Shown: positions 1 to 8,408, numbered from the stretch's first letter. The stretch is DNA of 64,000 bases from Kaistia sp. 32K (GCF_016629525.1 NZ_AP024269.1:186001-250000); one strand, 5' to 3'. Notes: a model not told the origin generated them from the letters alone. A program made the numbers and translations.

Positions 1-242
1 CGTCGGGCCGCTCTTTCCCGGTCGGGCCGGCCGATACCATCGCCAAGGTGCTGATGGCCCATGGCGTCGCGGTCGAGCTTTCCTGCGAGCAGGGCATGTG
101 CGGCGCCTGCCTGACCGGGGTGCTGGAAGGCACGCCGGACCACAGGGATATCGTGCTCAGCGACGCGGAGCGGGCCAGCAATACGCAGATGACCCTGTGT
201 TGCTCGCGCTCGCTCAGCCCGGTGCTGGTGCTCGATCTCTAG
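1..242 (+). CDS. C-terminal [2Fe-2S] ferredoxin domain of an oxidoreductase (partial)
   Basis: The gene is open at the left window edge and reads in frame from base 3 for 79 residues. It carries a plant-type [2Fe-2S] signature: C-E-Q-G-M-C-G-A-C (Cx4Cx2C), then about 29 residues and a Cys pair (TLCCSRS). The end SPVLVLDL is typical of phthalate dioxygenase reductase and vanillate O-demethylase reductase (VanB-like) proteins, where this domain follows FMN and NAD(P)H domains and passes electrons to a Rieske oxygenase. The FMN/NAD part and any partner oxygenase lie outside the window, so the substrate cannot be named. A TAG stop ends it at 240-242. Confidence 0.8.
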   Translation, partial: SGRSFPVGPADTIAKVLMAHGVAVELSCEQGMCGACLTGVLEGTPDHRDIVLSDAERASNTQMTLCCSRSLSPVLVLDL

Positions 243-549
243 CTGCGTTCTGTATCAACCAATGAGCACGCTGGAGGACGTGTTTTGTGCGCGTCCTCCC
301 TAGCTGTTCTACTGTCGCGACAGGCCGTTTCACAGAGGTGACGCGGGCTCTAGGAATAGTCGAGAATATATTCAGGCGTCCTGAGGTTTGCGCAGGGGGA
401 TCGTTCCCCTTTGGGCGAAAGGTATCGCGATTGCCCATCATTACGTTGCGTCAGGATGGAAAGGTTCATAGACTTCCCTCCGTTCGGCTGGCGGCTCGAC
501 TGCGGATTTCCGCGGTATAGCCTGCAGGGTCAGGCGGGGGAGGTTGTAG
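243..549. other. Intergenic region with a small hairpin, no gene seen
   Basis: About 300 bases separate the ferredoxin-domain gene from the glycosyltransferase. An inverted repeat with 8-bp arms (GGAGGACG at 273-280, CGTCCTCC at 292-299) follows the stop codon and could end the upstream transcript, although no U-run follows it. A second short hairpin (AGGGG/CCCCT, 394-410) lies further on. A purine-rich ribosome binding site (GGGGGAGG) sits at 536-543. No convincing ORF with coding character was seen. Confidence 0.4.
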
Positions 550-1509
550 TTGCATTACAGCTCTCGTGCAGACAGCGTCGGCGAGGCCGAGGCAGGGGCA
601 TTCTGCGCATCGCCCTTTCGCCTCGCGCTGATCATCCCGGCCTATAACGAAGAGGAAACGATCGAACAGACGATCGCCACCTTGCGCGCCCTGACGCCCG
701 ATATCTCGGCCATGGGCGGTTCGATCGAGATCATCGTCGTCAATGACGGCTCGAAGGACGAGACCGGCCTCCGCGCGGCGCAGGCCGATCACATCATCAC
801 CCATCATTCCAACCGTGGCCTCGGCGCCAGCGTCCGCGACGGGCTGGCCAAGGCGAGGCTCCTCGACGCGGATATCGCGCTGAAGCTGGATGCCGACCTA
901 CAGCACGACCCGGCGGATATTCCGAACCTGATACGGCCCATCCTGCGTGACGAGGCCGACATCGTGTTCGGGCATCGGCATGCCCGCATCGAATACAGGA
1001 TGCCGTTCGTCCGCCGCGTCGGGAACAAGTTCTATAATTGGATGATGAGCAAATTGACGGGATGGCCCATCGTCGATGCGCAGCCGGGCATCATTGCCTT
1101 GAACAGGAGATACCTGTCGGCATTCGATCTTCCCGGAAATTATAACTATGCGCAGCAGATACTGCTGGATTCCCGATACAGGGATCTCAAATTTTCCCAG
1201 GTCGATGTCAATTTCAGGAAGAGACGGCACGGATCATCTTTCATCACGTTTCGATATCCGTTGCTGACGACCTATCAGATCCTGGTGGTCATCGCGCTTT
1301 ATGCCCCGATCCGCGTCTTCGGACGGTTCGGGCTGGCCCTGTCCGGCCTGGCCGCCTCGATCGCGATCGCCGAGATCGTCCTGTTCCTGCTGAACTTCAC
1401 CTCGAAGCCGGTCATCCATCCCAATCTGGTGCTTGCCCTGTTGTTTCTCGGGATACAGAGCCTGTTCTTCAGCATACTTGCGGAGATCGTGCGGACGAGG
1501 AGGTCCTGA
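550..1509 (+). CDS. Family 2 glycosyltransferase (DPM1/GtrB-like), membrane-anchored
   Basis: A 319-residue GT-A fold enzyme predicted to move a sugar from a nucleotide donor to a polyprenyl-phosphate or lipid acceptor at the inner membrane. Seen: the N-terminal LALIIPAYNEEETIEQ strand (about 25-40), VVNDGSKD (about 63-70) and the metal/nucleotide DAD at 114-116 in LKLDADLQHD. The C-terminus has two hydrophobic segments (roughly 257-280 and 293-314) as in GtrB/DPM1 proteins. TTG is chosen as start because a TAG lies just upstream in frame and GGGGGAGG is spaced 6 nt from it. The next gene begins immediately after the stop, which indicates an operon through 4489. The donor and acceptor are unknown. 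Confidence 0.8.
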   Translation: MHYSSRADSVGEAEAGAFCASPFRLALIIPAYNEEETIEQTIATLRALTPDISAMGGSIEIIVVNDGSKDETGLRAAQADHIITHHSNRGLGASVRDGLAKARLLDADIALKLDADLQHDPADIPNLIRPILRDEADIVFGHRHARIEYRMPFVRRVGNKFYNWMMSKLTGWPIVDAQPGIIALNRRYLSAFDLPGNYNYAQQILLDSRYRDLKFSQVDVNFRKRRHGSSFITFRYPLLTTYQILVVIALYAPIRVFGRFGLALSGLAASIAIAEIVLFLLNFTSKPVIHPNLVLALLFLGIQSLFFSILAEIVRTRRS

Positions 1510-3030
1510 TTGCCCCCCGACCGTGATCGGCCGCACATCGCCGTCATCGGTTCCGGCGCTGCCGCGGCCGGAGTGCTCCTCGCCTGCGCCCAACGCTTCC
1601 CATCCGGCTCCATCACCCTGATGGAGCGCCGGCGCGACGACGCTCCACCCGAGCCGGGGGCTGGGCGGCAATCGGACCCCGCCTATTGGCGGGAGCTCTA
1701 TGCCTCCATGCGCGCGCAGGCCGGGCGAAAATTCCCGCCACCGAAGACACGTTTCGGCGCGGTCGCGCCGCGCCTGGCTGTCGAGGGCGGCGGTCCCGTC
1801 TGGCAGAGCCGCGAGCGCGGCGGTCTCACCAATTATTGGGGTGGCTCCACGGCCGTGTTCAGGCAGCGGGACTTCGACCGATGGCCGATCGCCCTCCTGG
1901 ATCTCGCGCCGTTCTATCGGATGGCGGCCGATGCGATCGGCATCTCGGGCGAAATCGACGATCTCAGTCCGCACTTCGAGTCCGAGACGCTGAACCGCCC
2001 TCCGATCCGCGTCTCGGAGACCACGAAGCGGCTGATCGGCGCCGTCAACCGCTCGACGCCGGCCTTCGGCTTCGGCATTCGCGCCGGCATCGCGCGGCTG
2101 GCGCTGGAGACGCGCGGCGGCCACGAGCACGAATGCATCTCCTGCGGACATTGCATGGTCGGCTGCCTGCAGCAGTCCGTCTATTCGGCCCGCACGACGG
2201 TCGACCGGTTCATCCGATCCGGGATGCGGGTGCTGAGCGGCAAGGTGATCGCCTTCGATGCGTCGTCACGCCGTCTGACGCTCGAAGATGAGCAGACCGG
2301 CCGCCGCGATCAGGTCGGCCCGTTCGATCTGATCTTTCTGGCCGCCGGGTGCATCGGCACGTCCGAGATCGTCCTGCGCTCGACGAGCCATCTCGACAGC
2401 CTCGGCTTTCGCGACAATCCGGTCGCGAGCTTCCCGATCTTCTATTTGGGCCGGCTGGAGGGGGCGAGCGAGGCGGGCCATGTCGCCCTCGCCAACGCGC
2501 TGCTTGCCGCCATCCCCGAGACCACATCGTCTGGACACGCCTTCTCGGTGCAGATCTACCCGTTCCTCGACCATCTGTGGCGCTACGTCGTGCCGGGTTC
2601 GGTATGGCCGCCCTTCGAGTGGATGGGACGGGCGGTGCGCCGGCGCCTGATGATCGGACGTCTCTACCTGCATTCGGACCACGGGCCGAGATATTCCCTG
2701 GCGCTCGACAACCGGGGGATGCCAACCATCCGGCTCGAGCAGCCGCGCTCCGTCCAGCCGGGGGCATGGCAGGCGCTGCGGAGCGCGCTCTCGCGGCACG
2801 GATTCTATGTCCCGCCGAAACAGCCGGTCGCGCAGCACACGAGTTCGCACTATTCCGGCAGCCTTCCCTACGGTTCGTCGGGCGGGCCGACCGCTGGCGG
2901 CGAGATCGCTCCGGGCGTGTTCGTTTGCGATTCCTCGGTGTTTCCGGATGCGCCGGCCTGGTCGCCGACGCTCACCATCATGGCCAACGCCATGCGCACG
3001 GCCTCGTATGCCGGCGAGATCCTGTCGTGA
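1510..3030 (+). CDS. GMC-like FAD oxidoreductase with a ferredoxin-type Cys cluster
   Basis: 506 residues. The N-terminal GSGAAAAG (about 14-21) and the following ERR form a Rossmann FAD-binding start, and the C-terminal ...GEIAPGVFVCDSSVFPDAPAWSPTLTIMANAMR matches the conserved end of GMC and cholesterol-oxidase-like enzymes (N-P-T-L-T variant). An unusual insertion holds C209-x2-C212-x2-C215-x3-C219 (ECISCGHCMVGC), the spacing of a [4Fe-4S] ferredoxin site, so it may pass electrons to an Fe-S cluster rather than to oxygen. The TTG start directly follows the glycosyltransferase stop and has GAGGAGGT upstream. It overlaps the next gene by one base (TGATG). Its place between a glycosyltransferase and a flippase-like protein suggests oxidation or reduction of a lipid-linked sugar or alcohol. 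The substrate is not known. Confidence 0.7.
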   Translation: MPPDRDRPHIAVIGSGAAAAGVLLACAQRFPSGSITLMERRRDDAPPEPGAGRQSDPAYWRELYASMRAQAGRKFPPPKTRFGAVAPRLAVEGGGPVWQSRERGGLTNYWGGSTAVFRQRDFDRWPIALLDLAPFYRMAADAIGISGEIDDLSPHFESETLNRPPIRVSETTKRLIGAVNRSTPAFGFGIRAGIARLALETRGGHEHECISCGHCMVGCLQQSVYSARTTVDRFIRSGMRVLSGKVIAFDASSRRLTLEDEQTGRRDQVGPFDLIFLAAGCIGTSEIVLRSTSHLDSLGFRDNPVASFPIFYLGRLEGASEAGHVALANALLAAIPETTSSGHAFSVQIYPFLDHLWRYVVPGSVWPPFEWMGRAVRRRLMIGRLYLHSDHGPRYSLALDNRGMPTIRLEQPRSVQPGAWQALRSALSRHGFYVPPKQPVAQHTSSHYSGSLPYGSSGGPTAGGEIAPGVFVCDSSVFPDAPAWSPTLTIMANAMRTASYAGEILS

Positions 3031-3941
3031 TGAAGGTCGCGCGCTTTCTGGGCGTGCTGATCACTCTCGCGTCCTGGGTCTATGTCGCGAGAGCTCTGGT
3101 GAAGAACTGGCAGCTGCCGGCGGATGTCTCGATCCCATCGACCATCGCGGAGATCCTTGTCCTGAGCTTCGTCTACGTCGTCGCGCTGATGGTGCTGGCT
3201 TTCGCCTGGCAACGGCTTCTGATCTTCAGCGGCTGCGCCGGGATCCCGCCGCCGCGAGCGCTGATCATCTTCGGAAAATCCGAAGTCCAGAAATACATCC
3301 CGTCAAACGTCGTTCATTTCGTCAGCCGCTATTTCCAGGCGCAGCAATCCGGCGCCACGATCCGGCAGGTCGGCATGTCGCTGTTTCTGGAGGCGGGCCT
3401 GATCGTCTTCACCGGCGCCGTGATTACCTTGCTGGGGGATGTGGACCATCTGACCGAGCTCACGCATGTGAACCCGGCCATCTGGCAGGCGATCATCGCC
3501 CTCTGCCTGCTCCCGCTCGTGTTCTGGCACACCGCCGGCAGTCTCCTGTCGCGCTTCTCGTTCTTCCGCGCGCTGAACTGGAGCGAGCGCGGCCGACTGA
3601 GCGTCGCCGTCAGTATCCTCTGCTATCTGACTTTTTTCCTCATTTGCGGCGGCATCATCCACACGCTGGTGGCCAGGCTCGGAATAACCGGGGCGGGTGA
3701 CAGCTTCTTCAAGACCGTCTCGATCGCGGCGCTGGCGTGGGTCGCCGGCTACGTCGTCGTCGGCTCCCCCGGCGGCATCGGTGTCCGCGAGGGCGTCTTG
3801 ATCTACGCGCTCACGGGTTCGGCCGGATCGTTCAGCGCCTATGTGGCGGTGACCTACCGCATCGTCACGCTCGGCGGCGAACTCTGGTTCTTCTTGATCT
3901 GTACGCTCGCGGATCGTCTCGCACAAAGGAAGGCCATATGA
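3030..3941 (+). CDS. LPG-synthase transmembrane family (UPF0104/AglD-like) integral membrane protein
   Basis: 303 residues, almost entirely hydrophobic, with about eight predicted membrane helices from residue 5 to the end. The block KSEVQKYIPSNVVHFVSRYFQA and the later GGIGVREGVLIYAL resemble the lysylphosphatidylglycerol synthase TM domain family (MprF flippase part, AglD). In such proteins a conserved glycine-rich GxxGxREG motif follows the penultimate helices. The start is set at ATG 3030, one base inside the oxidoreductase stop, implying translational coupling. Its role in this operon may be flipping or handling of a lipid-linked product of the preceding transferase; this is inference. 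No soluble synthase domain is present. Confidence 0.7.
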   Translation: MKVARFLGVLITLASWVYVARALVKNWQLPADVSIPSTIAEILVLSFVYVVALMVLAFAWQRLLIFSGCAGIPPPRALIIFGKSEVQKYIPSNVVHFVSRYFQAQQSGATIRQVGMSLFLEAGLIVFTGAVITLLGDVDHLTELTHVNPAIWQAIIALCLLPLVFWHTAGSLLSRFSFFRALNWSERGRLSVAVSILCYLTFFLICGGIIHTLVARLGITGAGDSFFKTVSIAALAWVAGYVVVGSPGGIGVREGVLIYALTGSAGSFSAYVAVTYRIVTLGGELWFFLICTLADRLAQRKAI

Positions 3942-4474
3942 ACGGTATCTTTTCGCCGGTTCTCGCCGACATCCGGAAGCGGAACGTCGGCCCGCAGCTG
4001 CGCGGCCGCGTGCTCGATTTTGGTTGCGGCGTCGGGCGTTTGTGCGATCTGGTCGCGGCCGATCGGTTCGTCGGCGTCGATACGGGCGAGGACGTCCTGG
4101 CGGCGGCACGGCAACGGAACCCCGGATACACCTTCCAGCCGGTGTCGATGCTCGGTCAGTTGGGCAGCTTCGATACGATCGTCGCCATGGCGGTCATCGG
4201 CTATTTCGACGATCTCTCCCGATTGCTCGGTTCCTTCGCCGAGAAACTGACGCCGACGGGCCGTATCGTCATCACCTCCCCAACGCGTCTCGCCGCCCAC
4301 CTGCATCGGATCGGACGCACCGTGCGGCTCTTCGGCGATGATTTCTACGAGGCCGACAAGACCCTGCCGCAACGGCCGGAGTTCGAAGCGGCCTCCGCCC
4401 GGGCGAAGCTTCGCATCGTCGAGTATCAGCCGTTCATGCTCGGCCTCAATCAGCTCGTCGTCATTTCCCGCTAG
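3938..4474 (+). CDS. SAM-dependent class I methyltransferase
   Basis: 178 residues with motif I RVLDFGCGVGRL (about 24-35), the acidic residue after strand 2 (VGVDTGED), and later motifs FDTIVAMAVIGYFDD and TPTGRIVITSP. This is a compact Rossmann methyltransferase of the UbiE/Methyltransf_11 kind without extra domains. The start at ATG 3938 overlaps the previous gene by 4 bases and has AAAGGAAGG 5 nt upstream. It probably methylates an intermediate made by this cluster; the target atom cannot be deduced. Confidence 0.75.
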   Translation: MNGIFSPVLADIRKRNVGPQLRGRVLDFGCGVGRLCDLVAADRFVGVDTGEDVLAAARQRNPGYTFQPVSMLGQLGSFDTIVAMAVIGYFDDLSRLLGSFAEKLTPTGRIVITSPTRLAAHLHRIGRTVRLFGDDFYEADKTLPQRPEFEAASARAKLRIVEYQPFMLGLNQLVVISR

Positions 4475-4488
4475 ATCCGGTACGCCCC

Positions 4489-5745
4489 ATGACAGCCTGG
4501 CCGCGCTTCAAGATGTACGGCGTTCCGACGATCTTCCGGCAGGCGGTCTCGGATTTTGCCGGCGGTCGCGTCCAGTCCGGTGACGACGTCGCGGCGCTGG
4601 AGCGGGCGCTCTCGGATCTCACGGGTGCCGCGCATGCCATCGCGGTGCCGCAGGCCCGCGTCGGCATTCACCTCGTCCTGAAGTCCCTGATCGAACGATC
4701 GGGCAAGCAGAAGGTCGTGCTGTCGCCCTATACGATCTACGACGTCGTGAACATGGTCGTATCGGCCGGCGGCATTCCCGTTTTCGCCGACATCGAGCCG
4801 AACAACGCCAATCTCGATCCCGACGCGGTCGCTCCCCTGCTCGACGACGGCGTCGCGGCAGTGCTGGTTACACATCTGCATGGCCTGGTCTGCGATCTGG
4901 AGCGCCTCGGATCTCTCTGTCGCAAGCGCGGGATTCCGTTGGTCGAGGACGCCGCGCAGGCGTTCGGGGGGCATTGGGAGGGTCGCGCGCTCGGGACAGT
5001 CGGCATCGCCGGGGTTTTCAGTTTCGGCCGCGCCAAGAACGTGAACTGCTTCTTCGGCGGCGCCGTCGTCACGGACGATGGCGAGCTGGCGCGGGCTCTC
5101 CGGGACGAGGTCAGGGACTATGCCGCGATGGATCCTGCCAAGCTGGCCAAGCGTGTCCTTTCCTGCCTCGGATACAGTGTCGCCGTCTCGCGGGCGCTCT
5201 TTCCGCTGATCACGCACCCGCTGTATCGCTGGCTCACACTCAGGCATCCGAAGCGCGGTGCCGAACTACTTTCGACCGAGCGGAGCCCGGTCCTGCGGTC
5301 GTCATTGCCCGAGGCATCCAGGCGCAAACTGTCGCCGATGCAGGCTCGGTGCGCGCTGGGTCAGTTTCCCGCGCTCGCGGAGCAGCAGCGAAAGCGCGGG
5401 AAGCTGGCGGAGATCTATCGCAGCGGACTGGCGAACCTGCCGTCGCTTCGGTTGCCGATCGAGTTGCCGGGAACCGACAACGTCTATCTGGCCTATCCGA
5501 TCCAGGTCTCCGATCGCGTCGCCCTGCAGCAATTCATGGTGCGCCAGGGGCGGGATGTCGTTATCCAGCACATCGGAAATTGCGCAGACTACGATTGCTT
5601 CGCCGAGTATCGGCGATCTTGTCCGGTCGCCCGGGACGTCGCCGCCTCCGTGCTGCTCCTGCCGACCTATCCGGACTATCCGCCGTCGGAGGCGCGCGCC
5701 AATGTCGAGGCCATCCGCGCCTTTCTCGAGGTTCATTCGCAGTGA
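4489..5745 (+). CDS. DegT/DnrJ/EryC1/StrS family PLP-dependent aminotransferase
   Basis: 418 residues. These fold-type I enzymes aminate keto sugars (or dehydrate deoxysugars) in glycan and natural-product pathways. The family block EDAAQAFGG (PLP phosphate and ring contacts) is followed by FSFGRAKNVNCFFGGAVVT, in which K183 occupies the Schiff-base lysine position. N-terminal VSPYTIYDVVNMVVSAGGIPVFADIEP matches the usual 'PaxTF..t..Ai...Ga.pvfvDvd' region, with YTIYD instead of TFVAT. That deviation hints at an unusual substrate. It begins 14 bases after the methyltransferase and closes the operon. Its end overlaps the convergent membrane protein by 13 bases. Confidence 0.75.
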   Translation: MTAWPRFKMYGVPTIFRQAVSDFAGGRVQSGDDVAALERALSDLTGAAHAIAVPQARVGIHLVLKSLIERSGKQKVVLSPYTIYDVVNMVVSAGGIPVFADIEPNNANLDPDAVAPLLDDGVAAVLVTHLHGLVCDLERLGSLCRKRGIPLVEDAAQAFGGHWEGRALGTVGIAGVFSFGRAKNVNCFFGGAVVTDDGELARALRDEVRDYAAMDPAKLAKRVLSCLGYSVAVSRALFPLITHPLYRWLTLRHPKRGAELLSTERSPVLRSSLPEASRRKLSPMQARCALGQFPALAEQQRKRGKLAEIYRSGLANLPSLRLPIELPGTDNVYLAYPIQVSDRVALQQFMVRQGRDVVIQHIGNCADYDCFAEYRRSCPVARDVAASVLLLPTYPDYPPSEARANVEAIRAFLEVHSQ

Positions 5746-7571
5746 GCGAGGTCGACAACCTCCAGCGGTCCCTGCGGGTCCCCAATCTCGATCGATGACG
5801 TCGCGCAGGCGCTGGAAAGGCCGCGAAGCGTCTCGATCTCCTCGAGCCAGCGTTGTCCGCCCTCCTTGTTGCGGCGGTCGACGTCGTTGAGCGGTTCGAA
5901 GGTCGCGAGCCATTGGTGCAGTTCGGCCATGCCGAAGTTCGCGCCGCCGTCGTTGCGAAGAAAAACAAGACGATCGATGCCTACACTTCGCAGGCGCCGC
6001 AGCGTGGCAGCCGGATCGCCGACAACGGCGGCATGGTCGCCCATCATCGTCCTGTTCGAAAAGGGCAGGGCCCCGGAGGGGCAATCGATCAGGACAACAG
6101 TGCCGGCGCCATCGAGAGCGCGGTCCAGCGCGTACCGCGCCTCCGGCTGGAGCGACCAGGAACAGATCAAGGGATCCGACCGTGCCGGCGCGGCCACTCT
6201 CGGCCACTGCATCGCCACGGCCAATCCGAGAACCACGACGCCTGATATCGAAAGCAACACCTGACGTCTTGACCGGTCCGGCCCGTACCTTTGCGCGAGG
6301 CTGAGCAAGGCAAAGGTCATGGCGGTGAAAAGGACGCCGTCAATGACCGGGATATAGTAGCGCTGCAGCTCGATGAACCGCGCTCCCGTTTTGACGACGA
6401 CAATCGCGGACGTCGCGCCGGCGAGCAGGAAGAACATCGCCAGGATTCTGTATTTCCCGGCCGACGGACGGCTTCCACGCAGAAGCGCCGCGGCGAGCGC
6501 GACAAGCCCGAGAAGGAGCAGGCCGAGACGCGAGAGAAACGGGACGTCGCCGAGACCTACCCGCATCAGCCTGACGGCGTCGGCTACCGATCCCACCGGC
6601 AGATAGTCGCTGCTTTGCGTCGATGTGAGGCCGCCCGTGTCCCTCAGAATGATGGCGTACCAAAGCCCGGCGGCCACCGCGGCGACGCAGAGCACCAGGA
6701 CGGAGCGCCGGTAGCGCTCGCGCCAGACCGTGAGCCCAATGGCCGCCGCTGCGATCAGGGCCAGTTGCGGTCGCGCCGTCGCCGCCAGTATCGGGATGAT
6801 GGCGCTGACGAGGATGTACCGATGGGGCGTTCTCGAAATGCTGAGGCTCACGAGAACAGCGGAAACTCCCCCCATGCAGATCGCCATGCCGAGATTGGTC
6901 TGGGAGGGCTGCAGGATCAGAACGCCCGCGAGGGCTGCGAAGAAGGCAAAGACGAAGCCGGTGCCGACGAGGAGCGCCGCGAACAGGAACAGGACGACGG
7001 CAATCGCGGAGTCGATCGAGGCGACGTAGGCGGTGCCGGCGGGCCCGGCCGAGAACAGCGCCTGGAGGAGGGTCCAGCTGCCGAGGTTGGTCGGCCGCCT
7101 GTCGCTGAAATATTCGACGACCGCGCCGGTATTCAGCATCTTCTCGATGAAGAACAAGTATTCGGGATCGTCATAGGGATTGATCGCGGGGCGTGCCAGA
7201 AGCGATAGCGCCAGAGCCGCGGCGGTACAGAGCCACCCAATCCGCCGCTCTCGCAGCCAATCCCGCAGCCGGCGCCGTTCCGTCGACGTGACGGCGATGA
7301 GGGCGGCGGCGACGGGAACCGCCAGCATCGCTGCACGCGTCGCATATCCGGCGGCGTAGATCGCGCTCAGACACAGCCACAACGCCGACAGACCCAAGAG
7401 AACCGACCAGGCAAAATCGGCCGATCGAATGTCGGCCGCTGGCACATCGGCCGGCATAGTCGCCCCGCGCCGGGCGAAGAACTCGGAAAGGGACAGGCCG
7501 ACAAGATCGCAGGCGATCACGATGAAAATCGCCCAGCCGAGAAAGGCCATGGACATCCAGAAATCAGGCAT
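5733..7571 (-). CDS. GT-C-like multi-pass membrane protein, putative lipid-linked sugar transferase
   Basis: 612 residues. About 11 to 13 hydrophobic helices fill residues 5-450, followed by a soluble C-terminal part of about 150 residues. After the helix near 115-128 comes NPYDDPEYLF, an acidic pair (D134-D135) in the first long extracytoplasmic loop, which is the place of the catalytic acidic motif in GT-C glycosyltransferases (ArnT/PMT-like). Overall family identity is not recognised by eye. ATG 7571 is preceded by GGAG at good distance. It is transcribed toward the DegT operon, so it is not co-transcribed, yet it probably serves the same pathway. Confidence 0.55.
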   Translation of the reverse strand: MPDFWMSMAFLGWAIFIVIACDLVGLSLSEFFARRGATMPADVPAADIRSADFAWSVLLGLSALWLCLSAIYAAGYATRAAMLAVPVAAALIAVTSTERRRLRDWLRERRIGWLCTAAALALSLLARPAINPYDDPEYLFFIEKMLNTGAVVEYFSDRRPTNLGSWTLLQALFSAGPAGTAYVASIDSAIAVVLFLFAALLVGTGFVFAFFAALAGVLILQPSQTNLGMAICMGGVSAVLVSLSISRTPHRYILVSAIIPILAATARPQLALIAAAAIGLTVWRERYRRSVLVLCVAAVAAGLWYAIILRDTGGLTSTQSSDYLPVGSVADAVRLMRVGLGDVPFLSRLGLLLLGLVALAAALLRGSRPSAGKYRILAMFFLLAGATSAIVVVKTGARFIELQRYYIPVIDGVLFTAMTFALLSLAQRYGPDRSRRQVLLSISGVVVLGLAVAMQWPRVAAPARSDPLICSWSLQPEARYALDRALDGAGTVVLIDCPSGALPFSNRTMMGDHAAVVGDPAATLRRLRSVGIDRLVFLRNDGGANFGMAELHQWLATFEPLNDVDRRNKEGGQRWLEEIETLRGLSSACATSSIEIGDPQGPLEVVDLAHCE

Positions 7572-7826
7572 CGCCTATCTCCAACAGAGCCAGGCCGGCT
7601 GTATCCAACATGATTTCCTGCTTGGCCCTCTATGGGCCGAGGACCATTCAACTCGACGCCAGCGATTCGCGCACGCGGGGTCGACGTATTCGTTGCGTCC
7701 TCAGCTTGCCGCGCAATGCCGATCTTCTGTGCCGACGGATGCTGTCGCGAAGGAAGTCGTCTCTCCAGATGGAACCCTCGGCTCGCGGCTGGCGTTGAGC
7801 CTCGTCCAGACAGACGGAGGTATGTC
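7572..7826. other. Divergent intergenic region upstream of the Ku1 operon
   Basis: This 255-base spacer separates the GT-C-like gene (leftward) from the stress/NHEJ operon (rightward). It holds the EcfG-type promoter at 7771-7796 and the ribosome binding site GGAGG at 7816-7820. No other gene was seen. Confidence 0.5.
7771..7796 (+). promoter_or_regulatory. EcfG (general stress sigma)-type promoter
   Basis: GGAAC at 7771-7775, a 17-base spacer and CGTT at 7793-7796 match the alphaproteobacterial EcfG/RpoE2 consensus GGAAC-N16/17-CGTT exactly. It lies about 30 bases before the start codon of the 7827 gene, giving a leader of about 25 bases that includes the Shine-Dalgarno. It would drive 7827, 8226 and ku1. 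Confidence 0.7.
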
Positions 7827-8144
7827 ATGCCCCGGGGTGACAAATCGAAATATACCGACAAGCAGGAACGCAAGGCCGACCACATCGCGGAGAGCTATGA
7901 GGAGCGCGGCGTATCCGAGAAGGAGGCCGAGCGCCGCGCCTGGGCGACGGTCAACAAGGACGACGGCGGCGGCAAGAAATCCGGCTCCGGCCGCGGCGCC
8001 CATACTGGCCATCCGGCAGCCCACAAGGGGGGCGAGAAGGGCGGAGCCGCCTCGGCGGCGCGATCGGCCGCCGATCGTTCCGCCTCGGCCAAGAAGGGTG
8101 CTGCGACCCGCAAGCGCAACGCCGAGCATCGCGCGCATAGCTAG
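7827..8144 (+). CDS. Small basic Gly/Lys/Ala-rich protein linked to Ku genes
   Basis: 105 residues. The N-terminal half (about 1-45) is charged and helical (DKQERKADHIAESYEERGVSEKEAERRAWATVN); the C-terminal half is low-complexity and rich in Gly, Lys, Ala and Ser (GGGKKSGSGRG..., SAKKGAATRKRNA), like a histone-tail or DNA-binding segment. Similar proteins beside rhizobial ku genes are often labelled plasmid stabilization proteins, but nothing here supports a toxin-antitoxin or partition role. ATG 7827 has GGAGG 6 nt upstream. It is first in the EcfG-promoted operon with ku1, so a stress-induced nucleoid or DNA-protection role is plausible. Confidence 0.65.
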   Translation: MPRGDKSKYTDKQERKADHIAESYEERGVSEKEAERRAWATVNKDDGGGKKSGSGRGAHTGHPAAHKGGEKGGAASAARSAADRSASAKKGAATRKRNAEHRAHS

Positions 8145-8225
8145 CGCGCCGGGCCGAATACCCGAAATATCAAGGCTCCCGCCGCCGGTTGAACCGAGCG
8201 GGAGCCCCAGCCAAGGGAGGCGGGA

Positions 8226-8399
8226 ATGGACCAGAAAGTGGGCCGGCTACCGCAGGAACCCGAACCATCCGAGGAATCTCGCGCCAGCACCACGGCAGCC
8301 CGCCAGGGCATCGCGCCGCATCGGCTGCGCTACATGCTGGGCGCCGGTATCGCCGCGGTCGTGCTCGGCTTCCTCGCCGTCTATTTCCTCGTCGGGTGA
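8226..8399 (+). CDS. 57-residue single-pass membrane peptide
   Basis: Translation from ATG 8226 gives 57 residues. A polar, Glu/Pro-rich N-terminus (MDQKVGRLPQEPEPSEE...) is followed by a hydrophobic helix at about 37-56 (MLGAGIAAVVLGFLAVYF) and a short tail. GGGAGG lies 5 nt before the ATG, and the gene sits 81 bases after the basic-protein gene and 9 bases before ku1 in the same direction, so it is very likely translated. The topology would place the N-terminus in the cytoplasm. The family is not recognised. It belongs to the same stress operon. Confidence 0.6.
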   Translation: MDQKVGRLPQEPEPSEESRASTTAARQGIAPHRLRYMLGAGIAAVVLGFLAVYFLVG

Positions 8400-8408
8400 G
8401 GGGCGATC

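Noticed and set aside
7827..8144. Plasmid stabilization or toxin-antitoxin role for the small basic protein
   Set aside because: There is no partner gene, no RelE/ParE or ParD pattern, and the context is a Ku operon. The label used in databases is not supported by the sequence.
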